From Haliclystus octoradiatus (taxonomy: Eukaryota > Cnidaria > Staurozoa > Stauromedusae > Haliclystidae), in contig OU744454.1 of assembly GCA_916610825.1 (NCBI GenBank), positions 15,632,336-15,696,335 on the forward strand: a DNA stretch of 64,000 bases, in the 5' to 3' direction. Below, piece after piece: positions 60,401 to 64,000 of this stretch; position 1 is the stretch's first letter; each line of letters starts with the position of its first letter. A program made the translations under genes and the position numbers. Under the pieces are notes generated by a model. That model did no database searches and had not been told where the DNA came from. It was given only the letters and a program-made list of their open reading frames with translations.

Positions 60401-62681
60401 ATAATACAGTCAAACCTGTTATAATGGCCACCTCTATATAGAAGCCACCTGTCTATAGTGGCCACCTTGCTGTGTATAAAATAGTATTTTCTATTGAATC
60501 AACCCTCTATGTAAAGACCACCTGCATTTACTGCATATAGTGGTCAATCTATCTATCTTTTTTTCAGGGGACAATAATACATTTCAGTGCCTACGACTAA
60601 ATATTTTAGCCAAGACTGTGCCTGTAATTGTTTTCCTTGAGAAATGATTTTGGAAAGAAATTTGACGTTTTTAAACTTTTTACAGGTTGGTGCAATTTTG
60701 AAACTTGAAATAAAAGAGTGATGAACAATGCACAGTGACTATATCCATAGAACTATAAACTTCTAAGCTAGAAACATTTGAAAATAGAAACCAACTATTA
60801 AAGGTATTCATTTAATCAAGTATCTCACCTGTTTACCGAGTATTACTAAATCTGTGCTTTCCTTTTCAACAATTTTTGCAAATAATTTAGCTACAGCTAA
60901 CGGTTGTAACTTGTCAGCTGTCTTATCGTCAATGACAACATGAATTGCTCTGTCTGCACCCATCGCCAATGCTGTTCTTAAAGTTTCCTTTAATTATGGA
61001 AATGAAATAAAACATAATGATAAATTTAAATCTTTTTAAAATAAAAATAAAAACATCAGTGTGTAAAGTTGAAATCAGTTGATCGACATTAAATGACCAA
61101 ATTCAGTGGCCAAAAGGTTCATGATTAGCAGGTATTTAACATTCATGAATTGCATATAAGGTTTTCATGAACTGTTCATGAACGTATATAGTGATTATTT
61201 TTGTAAGAGTGATATAAACATAAAAGCAGAATCTGGCAAGTGTGAATACAACTGCGATCCTAGAATCCAGTAGATTAGAGCGAAATCGGGAGAAAAATTA
61301 TAATGAGCCGAATTTCAACCAGGGACCGAGAAAATACTTTACCTTCCAGAATCCTAAGTTTTTCCTAACATTTTGATAATCATATTAACTTGATAATCAT
61401 GTTGATAGACATTTGTAACAAAAAATTAACAAAAAAACTATAATGGACATCAATTAATCAATTCATTTAAATTTCAACTTAAATATGTAACTTGATTTAA
61501 TTATATATATATATTAATTAATTAGATCAATGTGTTTGTTTCAAGTGTCTATGAAATGAACGATTGAACATGGTTACAAAATGCGCTGACCTAGCACTGC
61601 GGCGGAGTGTCTGCAACATGTGACATTGTGTACACATATTATTTTCATCCCTCAAATAAAAAACACTTGTGCTGATTATGAGGTGATTATCAATTGCAGT
61701 TATTGAACAAAACAAATCAGCTATAAACTCATTTTATCGTAAAAGAGGCACAGGATTCAATAAATATACAAAAGATGAAAGTTCAACTAATATAATAATT
61801 ACATACCTCACTCTTCTTTGGACCACAACTGAGGGCGACAATTTCAGATGCAATTTTGCGGTCTCTAAGTCTGATTGCCTTGAAGAAATAAATACATGTA
61901 GGCTAGTTCTTTGTGTTAAACTGACTGACAAATGGATAGGCCTAGTCATGAATCCATAGATGATTCATTTAAAATGTTTCAAAATTCTGTTGGTGATTTG
62001 GTCATAAATACACACATTTCAAATTAAAAAAAATTGACGATAAGACTATACTAATTAATAATTAAAAACTTTTGAGTGTGAGTTAGCCCTACATGAACCA
62101 TGTTTTACACTTTGCGACAGACAGCTTACTGTATGTGACGAGGTTTAAACCGTTTAATAGCCTGAGATTCATTCACATGTTGGCTTCTGATTTTTAATGC
62201 CGCTACAAGCCAATATAATAAGCATAGCTTTGTTATTAGCATTATGGGGATTTCTTATGAAGATACCGAATTCAAATAAATCGTCGATTCTGGTGTAGAA
62301 TACCTTGAAATTTGATTGGTTCAAGTTTGGAGTTGATCCGATACGAAATGTCAGAGATATCGATAGTTTATCACAATCATTCTGCCGCACATTTATTTCT
62401 GTCATCTGTCATTTCTTATTCTATCGACTTCAAACTTGGACCAGTCACATTTTTTTTAGCTATTTTATATTTTAATGATGTAGGCTATCTTAAAGCGGAT
62501 ATTGGTTATGTAAAGTTTCAAAGTATTACTAAAAGATTGATTATATTATAGGCCTAATGTTAGAATAGCTTGAAATCTTGAAATGTGTGTTTACCTCTTC
62601 AACAGCAATTTCATCAAATGGATTCATACTGTGTTTGACATTATCTGTAACAACACCCAATTTGTCAGGTTTAACACGAAT
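57444..62681 (-). CDS. ETFB: ETFB, electron transfer flavoprotein beta subunit (5' end outside window)
   Basis: Mitochondrial matrix subunit that, with ETFA, carries electrons from acyl-CoA and other dehydrogenases to ETF-ubiquinone oxidoreductase and binds AMP. Exons in view: 62681-62595, 61878-61807, 60987-60829, 59969-59907, 59304-59186, 57751-57712 and 57620-57444, giving 238 codons without a frame break. The first seen residues ([22 protein letters not shown]) correspond to about residue 20 of the human protein, so one short first exon lies beyond 64000. Landmarks: [45 protein letters not shown], the recognition-loop segment [13 protein letters not shown] containing the conserved docking Leu, and the C-terminal signature [20 protein letters not shown]. 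Convergent with USP2. Confidence 0.95.
59358..59821. mobile_element. TIR element of the GACAAAAGTSGG family
   Basis: Left end 'cgacaaaagtcgggatcctggga', right end 'acccacttttgtcgg' (inverted). About 460 bp, in an ETFB intron. It contains the short mirrored 'ggatcctgggatctaggaccctgg' block also seen at 47855. The open frame at 59517-59744 has no transposase similarity that I can see. Confidence 0.65.
60020..60074 (+). mobile_element. Retrotransposon 3' tail remnant
   Basis: 'cctttgaaaaaacattataaattaacatgaaggttttgaataaatgatgatgttg' parallels 30327-30385. Only the tail survives, in the ETFB intron between exons seen at 60829 and 59969. Confidence 0.5.
60409..60560 (-). repeat. GTGACC-ladder repeat, copy h
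   Basis: Minus-orientation copy ('cagtcaaacctgttataatggccacctctatatag' through 'ttctattgaatcaaccctctatgtaaagacc') in an ETFB intron. Confidence 0.75.
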
Positions 62682-64000
62682 CTAAATAAAAATATATATA
62701 TATATTTAAGATGAGGGACATCAGCAGACAAGAACGAAACAAACTTAGCTTCGAAACTCTAACTAATACAATCATGTCACAGTTTGCTGTGTTTGACTGA
62801 GGTTTAACGATTGATAGTTTAGGAGCATTACGTTGTCTATTGAAAAGGCTGACTTTCACTGCACTGTTTTGAAATCGTTTTAAGAGTGGAATTTGATTGA
62901 AGGGTTTCTATTCAAAAATTAAATTAGTCCAGACAAATGACATTCTACAGAAACTTTAACAGATTGGAAGGAATGCATTGTGCACGGCCAAGATCGTTTT
63001 TCTCATTTTATTGGAAAATGTGCGGCTGAAAGCCAAATTCTGATGGAATTTTGCACAGGTGGCTAAATATTTAAGCAAATTAAAAGTCGATAACATCTCT
63101 AAGTAATCATGAAAATTATGTTATTTTCTTGTAAAATATAAATAAAATTACAAAATACGCGGATGGAATCTGGGAAACTTCAACAGATCCCGCGGCAGTT
63201 ATGCCTTCATTGTCAGGTCATTGCAAAATTATATCTAGCTCATCACAAGATGGAACTGATTTGGTGTACATTGAAGTCAAGGCCCGAATTGCACAGTTTT
63301 CAATATGAGTCATTATTAAAGGTTCATTTGAAATCTTTAGGCAACATTTTCCTATTTTTCACTGAATCTAGTTGAAAACATATGGGGCGTACCCACACAC
63401 TTGTGGCCAGATCAATATCTAAATACATTTTTCCACACAAGAAACTCTGCAGTCAAGGCTGAATTAATGTTTACGAATTCACTATTATTAAACCATAGGC
63501 TACAAAGCTACAGTGACCATCTGGTTTGGGTACCTAGTCCTAGATTGAACAGTTTGTTCTGCGCGTCTGATCTGATATCTTTATTCCTCCATAGGAATTC
63601 AACTACATTCAATAAAATATCAAGTGACTTGAAGTAAACAAATCACAATTTTCCCAATCTGGATAGCCTCTAGATGCATTTTTGTCATGAGCAGGGAATA
63701 TGTATAATTGTTCATCACGCATGCATTGTTCCAAGTTTGGTACTAAACATTCAACATGTTATCCGCCCATCTGTGACTGTGCTGCAATGCAATGTTGATG
63801 AATTTTGGTCTATGGACAAATTCCAGATTGAAAATGTTGCAATTTGCACACTTGAGATTTAAATAAATTTACTTTCTACGTAGGAAAATCCAGCACAATT
63901 GACAAATGAAAATTCAGTCATTCTACCCTACCTGCTACTGTACTGCTAGCCTACCTAGTTTCCTGACTGAATTTTTGTTGTGCACGGTGATTACATTCCG
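62682..64000 (-). other. ETFB first intron, incomplete
   Basis: No sequence encoding the expected ETFB start is present up to the window edge. There is a short TA run at 62692-62706 and nothing else that I can name; the open frames here resemble no known protein. Confidence 0.55.

Overview
The window is AT-rich eukaryotic (metazoan) DNA: every convincing gene is split into short exons with GT-AG introns, many of the introns and spacers are filled with dispersed repeats, and the genes are orthologues of animal genes. Two are axonemal genes (CFAP91, CFAP68), and the others are USP2, ETFB, a GLB1L2/3-type beta-galactosidase, a CYP3-type cytochrome P450 pair and an I-kappa-B-like ankyrin protein. 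The mixture of chordate-like gene families, moderate gene density and Penelope/SINE/MITE content suggests an invertebrate deuterostome, perhaps a tunicate. The species assignment is inference only. I rebuilt the exon chains by reading splice sites by eye; seven chains are phase-consistent, six of them from start to stop codon, and one runs off the window.

Layout, left to right. (1) 1-8.4 kb: a tandem pair of CYP3-like P450 genes on the minus strand. Only the first exon of the left copy is inside the window; the right copy is complete (5 exons, 504 aa). A poorly understood small plus-strand gene lies between them, and a Penelope-like retroelement relic lies in the last P450 intron. (2) 10.0-22.6 kb: CFAP91 (minus, 17 exons, 703 aa) and CFAP68 (plus, 3 exons, 178 aa), head to head across only about 150 bp. 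CFAP91 carries a nearly pure ATT triplet tract of about 1.05 kb in an intron. (3) 22.9-35.5 kb: a membrane-anchored beta-galactosidase-like gene (minus, 18 exons, 686 aa) whose introns hold several repeat families, including a MITE with long terminal inverted repeats. (4) 36.5-39.8 kb: an I-kappa-B-like ankyrin-repeat gene (minus, 5 exons, 399 aa).

(5) 40.0-45.7 kb: a large inverted duplication with arms of about 0.7 kb around a 4.2 kb spacer. The left arm lies directly upstream of the I-kappa-B-like gene and the right arm upstream of the divergent USP2 gene. Each arm carries paired ATGGCGG elements and is bounded on its outer side by a kappa-B-like decamer. (6) 46.4-55.2 kb: USP2 (plus, 12 exons, 716 aa), with a 48-bp-unit minisatellite in one intron. 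(7) 55.2-57.4 kb: a convergent intergenic region with a G-tract-terminated DNA element, a SINE nested inside it and a second copy of the same SINE. (8) 57.4-64 kb: ETFB (minus, last 7 exons); its first exon must lie beyond the right edge.

There is no operon or multi-gene pathway here. The functional couplings visible are the two axonemal genes sharing a bidirectional promoter, and the possible shared regulation of an NF-kappa-B inhibitor-like gene and a deubiquitinase through duplicated promoter arms.
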